Below, piece after piece: positions 47,226-56,661 of a DNA stretch of 64,000 nt; the stretch's first letter is position 1, and each line of letters starts with the position of its first letter. The translations under genes and the position numbers were made by a program. This DNA comes from Methylobacterium sp. J-026 (GTDB lineage: Bacteria; Pseudomonadota; Alphaproteobacteria; Rhizobiales; Beijerinckiaceae), in the NCBI RefSeq assembly GCF_022829585.1, contig NZ_JAKSYC010000156.1, positions 45,271 to 109,270 of the forward strand. Direction: 5' to 3'. Below the pieces are notes generated by a model, which was given only the letters and a program-made list of their open reading frames with translations, was not told the DNA's origin and made no database searches.

Positions 47226-48167
47226 TCACCGGGTTTCGGAGAAAGACGATGCGGTGTCAAAGGCCGACGGCCTCGGCCCGGTTCCGATCTCGGGGCCGGG
47301 GCCGGGGACCTGCGCGGCGATCGCCCCCGCGGTGGTGAGCCAGATCCGGTCCCGGTGGGCCGCGATGTGGGCCAGCGCCGCCCGGAGCGGCCGCAGCCGG
47401 TGGGGCTGCCCGACGATGTAGGGGTGGAGCGCGATCCCCATCACCAGGGGGGCCGTGGCGGATTGCTCCAGCATCTCGTCGAAGGCGTCGACGAGCGCGT
47501 CGGCGAACTGGCGGCCCGTCTCCTTGCGGGCGACGATCGCCGGGATGTCGTTGAGTTCCTGCGGGTAGGGCACGGCGAGGATCCGGCCGCCGCCGCGGGT
47601 CGCCATCCAGGTCGGCTGGTCGTCGTGGCACCAGTCGAGCAGGTAGCGGTAGCCGGCCTCGGCGAGCAGGTCTGGCGTGACCCGCGACTGGGAGATCCAC
47701 GGGCCGAGCCAGCCCGCGGGCGCCCGGCCCTCCTGCCGGGTCAGGATCGCGGTGGCCTCCGCGATCAGGGCGCGCTCCTCCGCCTCCGGCAGCGTCCCCT
47801 GGCGCTCGGCATTGGTGCGGCCGTGGCCGACGATCTCGTCGCCCCGCGCCCGGAAGGCCTCGATCAGGCCGGGGCAGTCCCGGTACAGCCGACTGTTCAC
47901 CAGGACGCTCGCCGGCAGGGCCAGGGCCTCGAGGGTGTCGCGCAGCCGCCACGCCCCGATCCGGTTGCCCCAGTCGCGCCAGCCGTAGTTCAGCACGTCG
48001 GGCTGCGGGCCGCCCGGGGCGAGTTCGGCCCCGAGCCCCGCCCCGAAATCGAAGGTCTCGAGATTGAGCCCGACATAGACCGCGAGCCGCCGCCCGCCGG
48101 GCCAGTCGTAGACCGGCCGGTCGGGAAGGGCGCTGTAGGCGTAGCGGCCGTGCCGGGGATCATCCAT
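47226..48167 (-). CDS. Polysaccharide deacetylase-family protein (PuuE-like allantoinase/deacetylase)
   Basis: 313 residues with a NodB-type barrel. Key motifs: NRIGAWRLRDTLEAL, FRARGDEIVGHGRTNAE (metal His region), LGPWISQSRVTPDLLAEAGY, WCHDDQPTWMATRGG, VPYPQELNDIPA, LHPYIVGQPHRLRPLRAAL. These resemble the cofactor-independent allantoinase PuuE/cyclic-imide hydrolase group, so the substrate may be a hydantoin- or imide-type compound rather than a polysaccharide. ATG at 48165-48167. It overlaps the 3' side of the helicase upstream region and likely belongs with the argE-like gene upstream. Confidence 0.85.
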   Translation of the reverse strand: MDDPRHGRYAYSALPDRPVYDWPGGRRLAVYVGLNLETFDFGAGLGAELAPGGPQPDVLNYGWRDWGNRIGAWRLRDTLEALALPASVLVNSRLYRDCPGLIEAFRARGDEIVGHGRTNAERQGTLPEAEERALIAEATAILTRQEGRAPAGWLGPWISQSRVTPDLLAEAGYRYLLDWCHDDQPTWMATRGGGRILAVPYPQELNDIPAIVARKETGRQFADALVDAFDEMLEQSATAPLVMGIALHPYIVGQPHRLRPLRAALAHIAAHRDRIWLTTAGAIAAQVPGPGPEIGTGPRPSAFDTASSFSETR

Positions 48168-48229
48168 CGCGGGGTCCGGGGTTCGGATCAGATCCCCGCG
48201 CGATAGGGCGGCGTATCGGCGATAATCAT

Positions 48230-48372
48230 GGTTTCGAAAGGTCGAGACCTTTCGCGGGTGCAGGGCAGAGCCCTGCGGTACGGCTCTTCCACCCCCTCGC
48301 GAGGGCGTGGAAGAGCCGTTCGTCGGGGTTTCACCCCGACACCCCACCAAAGGGCACGCCCTTTGGGATCCC
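48230..48372 (-). repeat. Modular palindromic repeat, copy D
   Basis: Minus-strand order: CAAAGGGCGTGCCCTTTGG, GGGTGTCGGGGTGAAACCCC, an extra inserted ACGGCTCTTCCACGCCCTCG hairpin with its complement, CAGGGCTCTGCCCTGCACCC and GCGAAAGGTCTCGACCTTTC then GAAACC. Lies between the argE-like and polysaccharide deacetylase genes. Confidence 0.85.
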
Positions 48373-48378
48373 CTGATT

Positions 48379-49578
48379 TCAGGTCCGGCAGGTCGCGATC
48401 AGGCGGCGCACGAAGCCCGCGCAGGCGTCGAGCTCGGCCCGGGTCACGTACTCGTCGGCCCGGTGGGCGCGGGCGATGGAGCCGGGGCCGATCACCACGG
48501 CGGGCACGCCGCCGAGCCGCTCGAACAGGCCGCCCTCCGTCCCGTACGAGACCTTGGAATGGCCGTTGCGGCCGGCGAGCCCCTTGGCCAGGGTCACGAT
48601 CGGCGCCTCCGGGTCGGTGTCGAGGCCCGGATAGTCGATCAGCGGCTCGACTTCGACGCCGCAGGCCGGGTCCACGGCCCGCATCAGCGGCGCCAGCGTG
48701 TCGGTGGCGTAGGCGATCGCCGAAGCCGCCAGGGCCCCGGCATCGTCCGCGCCGATCGCCCGGTACTCGAAGCTGACGCTGCAGGTGTCGGGCACGATGT
48801 TGAGCGCCGCGCCGCCCTGGACCACGCTCGACAGGCCGGTGGTGTGGGGGACGTCGTAGAGGCCGTCGCGGGCGCCGTCCCGGGCGAGCGCCTCCGCGGA
48901 CAGCCGGACATGCTCGATGAACCGGGCGGCGTATTCCACCGCGTTGACGCCCTGGGGCGCCAGGGCCGAGTGGCTGGCCTTGCCCCGGAAGGTGAGGCGG
49001 GCGGCGGCCTTGCCCTTGTGGCCGACCACCACCTCCATCCCGGTGGGCTCGCCCACGAAGCAGCCGAGCGGCCGGGGTACGCGCTCCAGCATCCGGGCGA
49101 TCAGCGGCCGCACCCCGAGGCAGCCGACCTCCTCGTCGTACGAGATCGCGAGGTGGAGCGGGGTGGCGAGGTCCGCCGCCGCCATCTCGGGCAGGAGCGC
49201 GAGGCAGACCGCCAGGAACCCCTTCATGTCGGAGGTGCCCCGCCCGTAGAGCCGGCCCCCCGCCTCCCGCAGGGTGAACGGGTCCGACGACCAGGGCTGG
49301 CCCGCCACCGGCACCACGTCGCTGTGGCCGGAGAGCACGTAGCCGGGGCGGCTCGCGAACGGGCCGAGGCTGACGAGCAGCGCGGCCTTCCGGCCGGTCT
49401 CGTCCGGCACCCGTTCCACCGCGGCGCCGTGGCGGCGGCAATAGGCCTCCGCCCAGTCGATCAGCGGCCGGTTCGAGCGGTCGCTCACCGTATCGAAGCC
49501 GACGAGGGTTGCCAGCAGCGCCACCGGGTCGGGGGCCTCGGCGGCGCGCGGGGCGGCGTTCTGTCCGGGCTCTGTCAT
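48379..49578 (-). CDS. argE: Acetylornithine deacetylase-like M20 peptidase (ArgE)
   Basis: 399 residues. Metal-binding motifs SGHSDVVPVAGQPWSSDPF, YGRGTSDMKGFLAVCLALLP and SYDEEVGCLGVRPLIARML, GEPTGMEVVVGHKGKA, HSALAPQGVNAVEYAARFIE, TGLSSVVQGGAALNIVPDTC, YGTEGGLFERLGG, HRADEYVTRAELDAC. Deacetylates N-acetyl-L-ornithine in the arginine pathway in ArgE proteins; some homologues act on other N-acyl amino acids. Start ATG 49576-49578. Co-directional with the deacetylase, separated by a repeat. Confidence 0.9.
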   Translation of the reverse strand: MTEPGQNAAPRAAEAPDPVALLATLVGFDTVSDRSNRPLIDWAEAYCRRHGAAVERVPDETGRKAALLVSLGPFASRPGYVLSGHSDVVPVAGQPWSSDPFTLREAGGRLYGRGTSDMKGFLAVCLALLPEMAAADLATPLHLAISYDEEVGCLGVRPLIARMLERVPRPLGCFVGEPTGMEVVVGHKGKAAARLTFRGKASHSALAPQGVNAVEYAARFIEHVRLSAEALARDGARDGLYDVPHTTGLSSVVQGGAALNIVPDTCSVSFEYRAIGADDAGALAASAIAYATDTLAPLMRAVDPACGVEVEPLIDYPGLDTDPEAPIVTLAKGLAGRNGHSKVSYGTEGGLFERLGGVPAVVIGPGSIARAHRADEYVTRAELDACAGFVRRLIATCRT

Positions 49579-49709
49579 GGACCGCGCGAATCATCAGGAG
49601 GGACCGGCCGGGACTGTACGGGGTTTTCGGCCGTCGGGGGATCCCGGAACCGGAGGACCGCCCGCCGCGTAGCTGCCGGTGCAGGCCCCTCCCGTCGAGC
49701 CCGAGACCC

Positions 49710-50006
49710 ATGCGCCCCCCGCCCAAGGCGATCTTCCCGGCCCTGATCCTCCCCCTCCTCCTGCTGACCCTGGCCCGCGCCGAGGCCCGGCCACAGCCGG
49801 GGCGGCATCCACGGCCGGCCTCCGAGATGGACCGGACGCTCGCCCGGATGGCCGACCGCGACCGGCTGCGGGACTGGCGGGCCTGGCAGGAGCCGCGGCC
49901 GTTCGCCCGGATCTTCGCCCCGGCCACGCGCGAGCGGGTCGCGGCGCCGCCCTTCACGGGCTGGGGCTACGGCGGGACGATTCCGGGAGCCTGGCCGGGT
50001 TACTGA
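49710..50006 (+). CDS. Small exported basic protein, 98 aa
   Basis: A signal-peptide-like N-terminus (KAIFPALILPLLLLTLARAE) followed by an Arg/Asp-rich region (MDRTLARMADRDRLRDWRAW) and a C-terminal Gly-Trp-Tyr-rich tail (FTGWGYGGTIPGAWPGY). No known family. Lies divergently from argE. Plausible gene based on composition. Confidence 0.55.
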   Translation: MRPPPKAIFPALILPLLLLTLARAEARPQPGRHPRPASEMDRTLARMADRDRLRDWRAWQEPRPFARIFAPATRERVAAPPFTGWGYGGTIPGAWPGY

Positions 50007-50073
50007 CCCGCCTCGACCCGATCCCGGCATCCTGCCATGGTGCGGGTGATGGGGATGCCGGAGACAACCCACG

Positions 50074-50940
50074 ATGGTTCTGGACTTCCGCCTGGACGAT
50101 CCGACCCCCGCCGATCCGCGCCGCCACTGGACCGCCCTCGATCCGGAGGCGCGGGACGCCTGCTACGACAACACCCGCGCGGTGGCCGACAGCGCCCGGC
50201 AGATCGCGGCCCGGGACGCCGCCTCGGCCGCCTACCGGGCCGCGCATCCGGGGCATCTCGACCGGCCCTACGGCCCGGGCGCCCGCAACGCCCTCGACCT
50301 CTATCCGGCCCGGGACGGCACCGCGCCCTGCCTGGTCTTCCTCCACGGCGGCTACTGGCAGCGGGGCGCCCGGGAGCTGTTCGCCTGCTTCGCGGAAGGA
50401 CCGAACGCCGCCGGCTGGTCCGTGGCGATGGTCGGCTACACCCTCGCCCCGGAGGCGCGCCTCACTCAGATCGCGGCCGAGATCGGCACGGCCCTCGACT
50501 GGCTCGCCGCGCAGGGGCCCGCCCACGGGATCCGCGGCCCCCTGGTGCTGTCGGGCTGGTCGGCGGGGGCGCTGCTCACCGCGGTGCAGCTCGGCCACCC
50601 GGCCGTGGCGGCGGGGCTCGCCATCTCGGGCGTCTACGATCTCGCGCCGATCCGCCAGACCGGTCTCGACGCCAAGCTCGGCCTCAGCGACGCGGAGGTC
50701 GAGACCCTCTCGCCCCTGCGCCTGCCGGCGGTGGGCAAGCCCCTGTGCATCGCCTACGGCACCGGCGAACTGCCGGCTCTGATCCACGATGCCCGCAACC
50801 TGCATGCCCTGCGGGCGGCCGCCCACGCCCCCGGGCCGCTGCTGCCGGTGCCCGGAGCCGAGCACTTCTCGGTCCTCGACGCCCTGCGCCGGCCGGACGG
50901 GATCCTGGTCCGGGCGGCCCACGCCCTGCTGGTGGGCTGA
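50074..50940 (+). CDS. Alpha/beta hydrolase (kynurenine formamidase/esterase-like)
   Basis: 288 residues. The oxyanion motif HGGYWQRG and the nucleophile elbow GWSAGALL are present, followed by Asp/His at GELPALIHDARNL and GAEHFSVLD. These resemble arylformamidase/HSL-type carboxylesterases; kynurenine formamidase-like hydrolases have the same HGGYW. No kynurenine genes are adjacent, so the substrate is not inferred. ATG at 50074. Confidence 0.87.
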   Translation: MVLDFRLDDPTPADPRRHWTALDPEARDACYDNTRAVADSARQIAARDAASAAYRAAHPGHLDRPYGPGARNALDLYPARDGTAPCLVFLHGGYWQRGARELFACFAEGPNAAGWSVAMVGYTLAPEARLTQIAAEIGTALDWLAAQGPAHGIRGPLVLSGWSAGALLTAVQLGHPAVAAGLAISGVYDLAPIRQTGLDAKLGLSDAEVETLSPLRLPAVGKPLCIAYGTGELPALIHDARNLHALRAAAHAPGPLLPVPGAEHFSVLDALRRPDGILVRAAHALLVG

Positions 50941-51109
50941 AGGATCCGGGGCGGCCGGGTCATATTTGCAACTCAGGATGGAGATTCCGCATCCCCCTGA
51001 GGCGCCGCACCCTTGTTGCGCCCACCGGTGCGTGCTCAGACGGTGGGACGACGGCTTGAAGTCGAGAAGGCTTGGTCGACGGAGACGGGCCGGATCCGCG
51101 GGAGATCGG

Positions 51110-53062
51110 ATGCAAGCGGTCGCGCGATCGAAATCCCCTTCTGCAGCCCCTTCTGCGACCGCGTCTACGGCCGGGCCGGCCGATCCCCCGGGCCGGACCG
51201 ATCCGCGCCGCGGGTTTCCGGTGCCGCGGCTGCGCGTGGTCCTGGCGCTGGGCTTCGGCACCCTCGGCTTCCTGGCCACCCTGGCACTCGCCGCCCTGGT
51301 GAGCCGCGAGGCGAGCCGCCGCCTCGAGGCGGAGGTCGGCGGCCAGCTCGCCGAGATCGCCGGCCAGATGGCCCGCAGCCTCGATCTCGGGATGTTCGAG
51401 CGCTGGCGCGACATCCAGATCGCCGCGGCCTCGGACAGCCTGCGCGATCCCGGCATCGGGCCGGCCGCCAAGCGCGCCCTGATGGAACGCATGCAGGCGA
51501 CCTATCCGGCCTACGCGATCATCGGGCTGATCGATGCGGACGGGCGCGTCGCGGTGACCAGCACCGGGGCCCTGGAGGGGACGGACGTCTCCGGCCGGTC
51601 CTATTTCCGCCGCGGCCGCGAGACCCCGTTCGTGGAGGACGTGCACCCGGCCAAGCTCCTGCAGGCGGTCTTGGCCCCGGGCCATGCGGCCCGTGAACCC
51701 GGTCCCGTCCATGAGCCCGGCCCTGCCCATGAACCCCGCCCCGTCCATGAACCCCTGCGCCTCCTCGACGTCGCGGCCCCGGTCCGGGCCGCGGACGGGC
51801 GCGTCGTCGGCGTGCTCGCCGCCCATCTCGACTGGACCTGGGCGCGCGACATGGCCCGCACCCTCGAAGGCTCGCTCCGGGGTCGCCGCGAGGGGGCCGA
51901 GATCCTGATCCTGGCCCGCGACGGCACCGTGCTCCTCGGGCCCCCCGCCCTGCTGGGCGGCCCCCTGCCCCGGGACGCGCTGGCGGGCGGGCGGGTCCTC
52001 GACCCGCAGGGCACGAGCCGGGTCGGTCCCTGGCCCGATGGCACCGCCTATCTCAGCGCGCGCGCCGCGACGGCGGGCTACCGCGACTATCCCGGCCTCG
52101 GCTGGCAGGTGGTGGTGCGCCAGACCGCCGACCGGGCCCTGGCGGCGGCGGCGGCCCTGCGCGGGGACATCCTGGCGGCGGGCAGCGCGGTGGCGCTCGC
52201 GGCGGCGCTGCTCGCGTGGCTGCTCGCCGGCCTGATCGCCCGCCCCCTGCGGGACTTGGCGGCCGCGGCCGGGGCGCTGGGCCGCGACCGACCCCTGCCG
52301 CCGCTCCCCCGCTCCCTCGTGTGCGAGGGCGAGATGATCGCCGACGCCCTGGGCGCGGCGGCCGACGAGCTCGCCCGGCGCGCGGAGGCCCACCGGCTGC
52401 TGATCGACGAGCTCAATCACCGGGTGAAGAACACCCTGGCGACCGTGCAGTCGATGGCGGCCCAGAGCCTGCGCAATCTCGGCGGCGGGGCCGCGGCTGG
52501 GCGCGACGCCTTCGAGGCGCGGCTCCTCGCCCTGTCGCGCGCCCACGACATCCTGACCCGGGAGAGCTGGGCGAGCGCGGATCTGCGCAGCGTGGCCGAC
52601 CAGGCCGTCCGTCCCTTCCTGGGGGAGATTTTTCCCGCGGAGGCCGCCTCCGGCGGGGCGTCGCCCCGCCTGTCCCTGGAGGGCCCCGACCTGCGGCTGC
52701 CGCCCGAAGGGGCGCTCGCGCTCACGATGATCCTGCACGAATTGTGCACCAACGCGGTCAAGCACGGCGCCCTGTCGGTCCCGGGGGGCCGGGTAGCGCT
52801 GGCCTGGACGCTGGAGACCGGTCCGGGCGCCCGGACCCTGCGGCTGAGCTGGCGCGAGCGCGGCGGTCCCCCGGTCGTGCCCCCGGCCCGGACGGGATTC
52901 GGCACGCGCCTCCTGGAGCGGGGCCTGGCGGGTCGAAACTCGGCCCGTCTCGCCTACGAGGCCGACGGCTTCGTCTACGTGGCGGCGGTCCCCCTGCCGG
53001 TGGCCCGCGCGGAGGCCGTGGCACCGCCGCCGGGCCTGCGGGCCAGGCAATCCCGCTCCTGA
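51110..53062 (+). CDS. HWE-type membrane sensor histidine kinase with Cache-like domain
   Basis: 650 residues. TM1 about 45-67 (LALGFGTLGFLATLALAALV); periplasmic double-Cache-like sensor (about 70-360; LIDADGRVAVTSTGALEG, RSYFRRGRETPF) carrying a Pro/His-rich EPGPVHEPGPAHEPRPVHEP stretch; TM2 about 360-385; HAMP-like linker; then LIDELNHRVKNTLATVQSMA (phospho-acceptor His, HWE/HisKA_2 group) and HELCTNAVKHG (N box). Such kinases often feed the PhyR-NepR-EcfG general stress system in alphaproteobacteria. ATG at 51110 follows GGAG. Confidence 0.9.
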   Translation: MQAVARSKSPSAAPSATASTAGPADPPGRTDPRRGFPVPRLRVVLALGFGTLGFLATLALAALVSREASRRLEAEVGGQLAEIAGQMARSLDLGMFERWRDIQIAAASDSLRDPGIGPAAKRALMERMQATYPAYAIIGLIDADGRVAVTSTGALEGTDVSGRSYFRRGRETPFVEDVHPAKLLQAVLAPGHAAREPGPVHEPGPAHEPRPVHEPLRLLDVAAPVRAADGRVVGVLAAHLDWTWARDMARTLEGSLRGRREGAEILILARDGTVLLGPPALLGGPLPRDALAGGRVLDPQGTSRVGPWPDGTAYLSARAATAGYRDYPGLGWQVVVRQTADRALAAAAALRGDILAAGSAVALAAALLAWLLAGLIARPLRDLAAAAGALGRDRPLPPLPRSLVCEGEMIADALGAAADELARRAEAHRLLIDELNHRVKNTLATVQSMAAQSLRNLGGGAAAGRDAFEARLLALSRAHDILTRESWASADLRSVADQAVRPFLGEIFPAEAASGGASPRLSLEGPDLRLPPEGALALTMILHELCTNAVKHGALSVPGGRVALAWTLETGPGARTLRLSWRERGGPPVVPPARTGFGTRLLERGLAGRNSARLAYEADGFVYVAAVPLPVARAEAVAPPPGLRARQSRS

Positions 53063-53449
53063 TCCCGCTCTTGATCTCGTTCCTGGCCCGACAGCGGAAC
53101 GCGACCCGCGCTCTCATGGCCCCGGACCCGGGAGGCGCTCGGCGGCGCGGGACGATCGATCCGCGGCGCGCGTCCGCTGGCTGAACCCGTCAAACCCGCG
53201 CGGGCGTGCCGAGAGGCGTGCGCGCACCGGGTCGATCCGAGGCGGAGGATCGGGAAGCTCCGCCTGGTCCCGTGTCGGGACGCACATCCGACCGTCCCGG
53301 CGGTGCCTATGCCCATGGTCGCTCCGACGGCCCGGGCACGTGCCCGACGTCGGCGGATGACCGTGCGGGACGACGCGATCGGGCCGGGCTCCGTCCCGGG
53401 CGGCCGCATCCCCCGCTCCCCCCGACCCCCCACCGTCAGGGATCCCGTC
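53063..53449. other. Intergenic region before carbonic anhydrase
   Basis: About 385 bases. The first 40 bases continue the 12-base repeats CCGCTCCTGATC that end the kinase gene (imperfect direct repeats ATCCCGCTCCTG). No other feature seen; the promoter of the carbonic anhydrase gene is probably within 53280-53440. Confidence 0.4.
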
Positions 53450-54127
53450 ATGAACAGCCTCATCCAGGGCATCGCCAGCTTCCAGGGCACCGTCTTCCCC
53501 GGCCAGCGCGCGATGTACGAGCAGCTCGTGCGCGACGGGCAGCACCCGAGCGCGCTGGTCATCGCCTGCGCGGATTCCCGCGTCTCCCCCGAGCACATCA
53601 CCCAGGCGGGGCCGGGTGATCTGTTCGTCTGCCGCAACGCCGGCAACATCGTGCCCCCGGCCTCCGACGTGATCGGCGGCGTCTCCTCGGCGATCGAGTA
53701 CGCCGTGGTGGCGCTCCAGGTGCGCGACATCGTGGTCTGCGGCCATTCCGATTGCGGCGCGATGCACGGGCTGATGAACCGGAATCTCCTGGCGCGGATG
53801 CCCAGCGTCGCGGCCTGGCTGCGCCACGCCGAGGCCGCCGAGCGGATCGTCTGCGAGGCCTATCCCGAGGACATGGACGCGAAGGCCCGCCACCACGCCC
53901 TGGCCCTCGAGAACGTGGTGGTGCAGCTCGCCAACCTGCGCACCCATCCGAGCGTCGCGGCCGCGCTGGCCAAGGGGAGCCTGCGCCTGCACGGCTGGTT
54001 CTTCGAGATCGAGACCGGCGCGCTCCTGGCCTATGACGGCGCGGGCGGGCGCTTCCGGCCGATCGCCGGATCCGACATGCCCGTGGCCCAGGATTCCGGC
54101 GCGCGCCGCCGCCTGCGGGCGGCCTGA
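53450..54127 (+). CDS. Beta-class carbonic anhydrase
   Basis: 225 residues of the beta class. Zinc ligands are visible: ALVIACADSRVSPEHITQAG (Cys, Asp-Arg dyad) and VVCGHSDCGAMHGLM (His, Cys), plus DLFVCRNAGNIVPP and AIEYAVVALQV. It interconverts CO2 and bicarbonate. CO2/bicarbonate supply would matter for carboxylation steps in a methylotroph of the serine/ethylmalonyl-CoA type (inference). AGGGA precedes the ATG. Confidence 0.94.
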   Translation: MNSLIQGIASFQGTVFPGQRAMYEQLVRDGQHPSALVIACADSRVSPEHITQAGPGDLFVCRNAGNIVPPASDVIGGVSSAIEYAVVALQVRDIVVCGHSDCGAMHGLMNRNLLARMPSVAAWLRHAEAAERIVCEAYPEDMDAKARHHALALENVVVQLANLRTHPSVAAALAKGSLRLHGWFFEIETGALLAYDGAGGRFRPIAGSDMPVAQDSGARRRLRAA

Positions 54128-54166
54128 GCGGGCCCGGCGCAGGGGAGCCCGAGAAGGCCCCTGCCC

Positions 54167-55420
54167 TCACGCCGTCAGCGGCACCTCCAGCCGGAAGCAG
54201 GCCCCCCGCGCCCGCGGCGGCGTCGTGAGGCTGCCGCCGAGCTGGCCGGTCAGGCTTCCGACGACCCGCATGCCGAGGCTCTTCGAGGCGCGCCCGATCG
54301 CGAAGCCCGGGGGCAGCCCGACCCCGTCGTCGGCGACCTCGACCACGAGGCCCTCGGGCCTGGCCTCGGCCCGGACCCGGATCTCGCCGCCCTCCGGATG
54401 CGTCCCGGGCGGGTAGGCGTATTTGAGCGCGTTGGTGACGAGTTCGTTGACCAGGAGCCCGATCGGGATCGCCCGGTCGGCCGAGATCCGGTGCGGGGCG
54501 GCCGTGCAGACGAGCCGCTGGCCCGGCTTGCCGCTGGCGAGATTGGCCACGAGCTTCTCCAGGAACGGTGCCAGATCCAGCTCGCCCGGAACCCCCTCCC
54601 CTCCGCCTTGCCCTTCGCCTTGCCCTTCGGCCTCGTCGCCTTGCCGCCAGAGCTGGTCGTGGACCCCCGCGATCGCCTCGACGCGGCTGCGCGCGTCCGA
54701 CAGGGCCGCCCGCACGGCCGGCTCGGCCTCGGCGGCGCGGGCCTGGAGGGCGAGCAGGCTCGCCACGATGGCGAGGCTGTTCTTGACCCGGTGGCTCATC
54801 TCGCGGGCCAGGAGATCCTGGCGGGCGAGCGCGGCGCGCAGCAGGCTCTCGGTGCGCTGGCGCTCGATGGCGCCGCCGAGCAGGTTGGCGAAGCCCTGCA
54901 TGAAGGCGATGTCGGCCTCCTCGAACATGCCCTCGCGGGTGTCGTCCACCTCCAGCACCCCGAAGGCGCCGTCCCGGTTCTCGATCAGCACGTTGATCGC
55001 CCGGCGGATGCCGTGGTCGGCCATGAGCTGGGGCGTGCGGAACCGGGTCTCCGCGGCGAGGTGGTTCGAGATCACCGGCCGGCCGGTCTTGAGGGCGAAG
55101 CCCGCCGGGGAGGCGAGGTCGGCCCCGACCCGGGCCCGACCGATCACCTCGGGCCCCCAGCCGACGCCCGCCAATACCAGCAGCGAGTCGGCGCCGCGCC
55201 GGTATTCCAGGGCCTTGCAGAACTCGGCGCCCATGCCTTCCGCGCACAGCGCCGCGGCCCGCTGTAGCAGGTGGTCGACGTCGGTGCCGCGCAGGGCCTC
55301 GACGCCGAATTCCGACAGGATCGCCTGCTGGCGCAGGCGATAGTCGAGATCGGGACGCGCAAGCCCCCGCGGCGCGCTGGGGCTGGGTTCCACTTCGGTC
55401 AGGTCGGTCTGTGCGGTCAT
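54167..55420 (-). CDS. GAF-domain sensor histidine kinase (HisKA_2/HWE type)
   Basis: 417-residue soluble kinase. N-terminal GAF domain (about 35-180; MGAEFCKALEYRRGADSLLV, VISNHLAAETRFRTPQLMAD, GAFGVLEVDDT) then AREMSHRVKNSLAIVASLLA (phospho-acceptor His), a Gly/Glu-rich insert (GEGQGEGQGGGEG) in the dimerisation region, and an ATPase domain with NELVTNALKYAYPP and VADDGVGLPPGF. It faces the carbonic anhydrase convergently and is close to NepR/EcfG genes, so a general stress input is plausible. ATG at 55418-55420. Confidence 0.92.
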   Translation of the reverse strand: MTAQTDLTEVEPSPSAPRGLARPDLDYRLRQQAILSEFGVEALRGTDVDHLLQRAAALCAEGMGAEFCKALEYRRGADSLLVLAGVGWGPEVIGRARVGADLASPAGFALKTGRPVISNHLAAETRFRTPQLMADHGIRRAINVLIENRDGAFGVLEVDDTREGMFEEADIAFMQGFANLLGGAIERQRTESLLRAALARQDLLAREMSHRVKNSLAIVASLLALQARAAEAEPAVRAALSDARSRVEAIAGVHDQLWRQGDEAEGQGEGQGGGEGVPGELDLAPFLEKLVANLASGKPGQRLVCTAAPHRISADRAIPIGLLVNELVTNALKYAYPPGTHPEGGEIRVRAEARPEGLVVEVADDGVGLPPGFAIGRASKSLGMRVVGSLTGQLGGSLTTPPRARGACFRLEVPLTA

Positions 55421-55593
55421 GGAGGGCGGCAGATTAGCAGGAAGACAGTCCCGGTGCGATGCGCGCGTGTCGGCGATGCCGCACCCGTCGTCGCACCCCC
55501 GCCGGCATCCGGAGCCGCCGGCCGCGTGCGGCGTTCGTCCGTCGGGCCCGACCCCGGGGCTGCACGCAGGGATCGCAGGCGAGGACAGCAGGC

Positions 55594-55857
55594 ATGGCCG
55601 ACGACGTGAACGGACTCTCCGACAAGGCGCTCTCGATCTTCGCCTTCGCGGCCTACCATCGGCTCGTCAGCGGCGAGCGCGTCACCTCGGTGATCCGCCG
55701 GGACGGCGCCGGCCACGAGGCCGATCCCGAGGGCGTCACCGAACTGGCGGGGCGCGGCCTCGTCACCGCCGGAGAGGCCCAGATCGACCTCGGCGAGACC
55801 GCCCAGCAAACGGTCGAGGCGATGGTCGAGGCCCTGCGCCGGACGGTCGGCCGCTGA
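55594..55857 (+). CDS. Small conserved-looking hypothetical protein, 87 aa
   Basis: Reads LSDKALSIFAFAAYHRLVSG, VTSVIRRDGAGHEADPEGV and ETAQQTVEAMVEALRRTVG, an alpha-helical soluble protein. GAGGA precedes the ATG at 55594. No known domain is recognised. It may belong with the sensory genes around it. Confidence 0.7.
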   Translation: MADDVNGLSDKALSIFAFAAYHRLVSGERVTSVIRRDGAGHEADPEGVTELAGRGLVTAGEAQIDLGETAQQTVEAMVEALRRTVGR

Positions 55858-56004
55858 GGCCGGCACCCACCGGCGCGACCGGCGCCGCGCCCGTCGACCG
55901 GATGCCGATTCCGGGGCGTGCGCTCCGGTCCACCGGGATGCGCGAACGCGCGGTCCGGCGTGACGGTCTCGAGGGATGCGAGTGCGGGGGCGGGTCTCGG
56001 CGGC

Positions 56005-56562
56005 ATGGCGATCTTCTTCACCGCGGACACGCATTTCGGCGATCCGCACATCCTCCGGCAGCGCCGGGCCCGGTTCGACACCGTCGAGGCCCATGACGAG
56101 GCCCTGGTCGCCGGCTGGAACGCCGTCGTCGGCCCCGGAGACAGCGTCTGGCACCTGGGCGACTTCGCCGCCCATGCGAGCCGCGCCCATTGCGCGGCCA
56201 TCTTCGCCCGGCTGAACGGGACGAAGCGCCTGATTCGGGGCAACCACGATTCGAACCGGGTGCTGGATCTGCCCTGGGCGGAGCCGCCCGTGGACAGCGC
56301 CCGCCTGTCGATCCCGGACGCCGAGGGCCGGGAGCACCGCCTGTTCCTCTCGCACTACGCGCATCGGGCCTGGCCGGGCCTGTGGCGGGAGACGCGCCAC
56401 CTCTACGGCCACAGCCACGGCTGGCTGGCCGACACGACCCGGTCCTGCGATGTCGGCGTCGATGCCTGGGACGACCGTCCGGCCGCGCTGGAGGCGATCC
56501 TGGCGCGGCAGGCGGCGGCCGGGCACGCACCGGAGGAACTCGCGGCCCACGGGCTGCGCTGA
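56005..56562 (+). CDS. Metallophosphoesterase
   Basis: 185-residue calcineurin-like hydrolase with all metal motifs: FFTADTHFGDPHIL, WHLGDFAAH, RGNHDSNRV, LFLSHYAHRAW and LYGHSHGWL. Likely a small phosphodiesterase or phosphatase; substrate unknown. ATG at 56005. Confidence 0.9.
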   Translation: MAIFFTADTHFGDPHILRQRRARFDTVEAHDEALVAGWNAVVGPGDSVWHLGDFAAHASRAHCAAIFARLNGTKRLIRGNHDSNRVLDLPWAEPPVDSARLSIPDAEGREHRLFLSHYAHRAWPGLWRETRHLYGHSHGWLADTTRSCDVGVDAWDDRPAALEAILARQAAAGHAPEELAAHGLR

Positions 56563-56661
56563 CCCCCGGACCGGGGTGGGACGATGCGCCATCGCTCCAG
56601 TCCCGAAACTCCGTGCGGCCGGGCGGTTGCCGTCGCCCCGCCGCGGGCCGATGTAGGAGGC

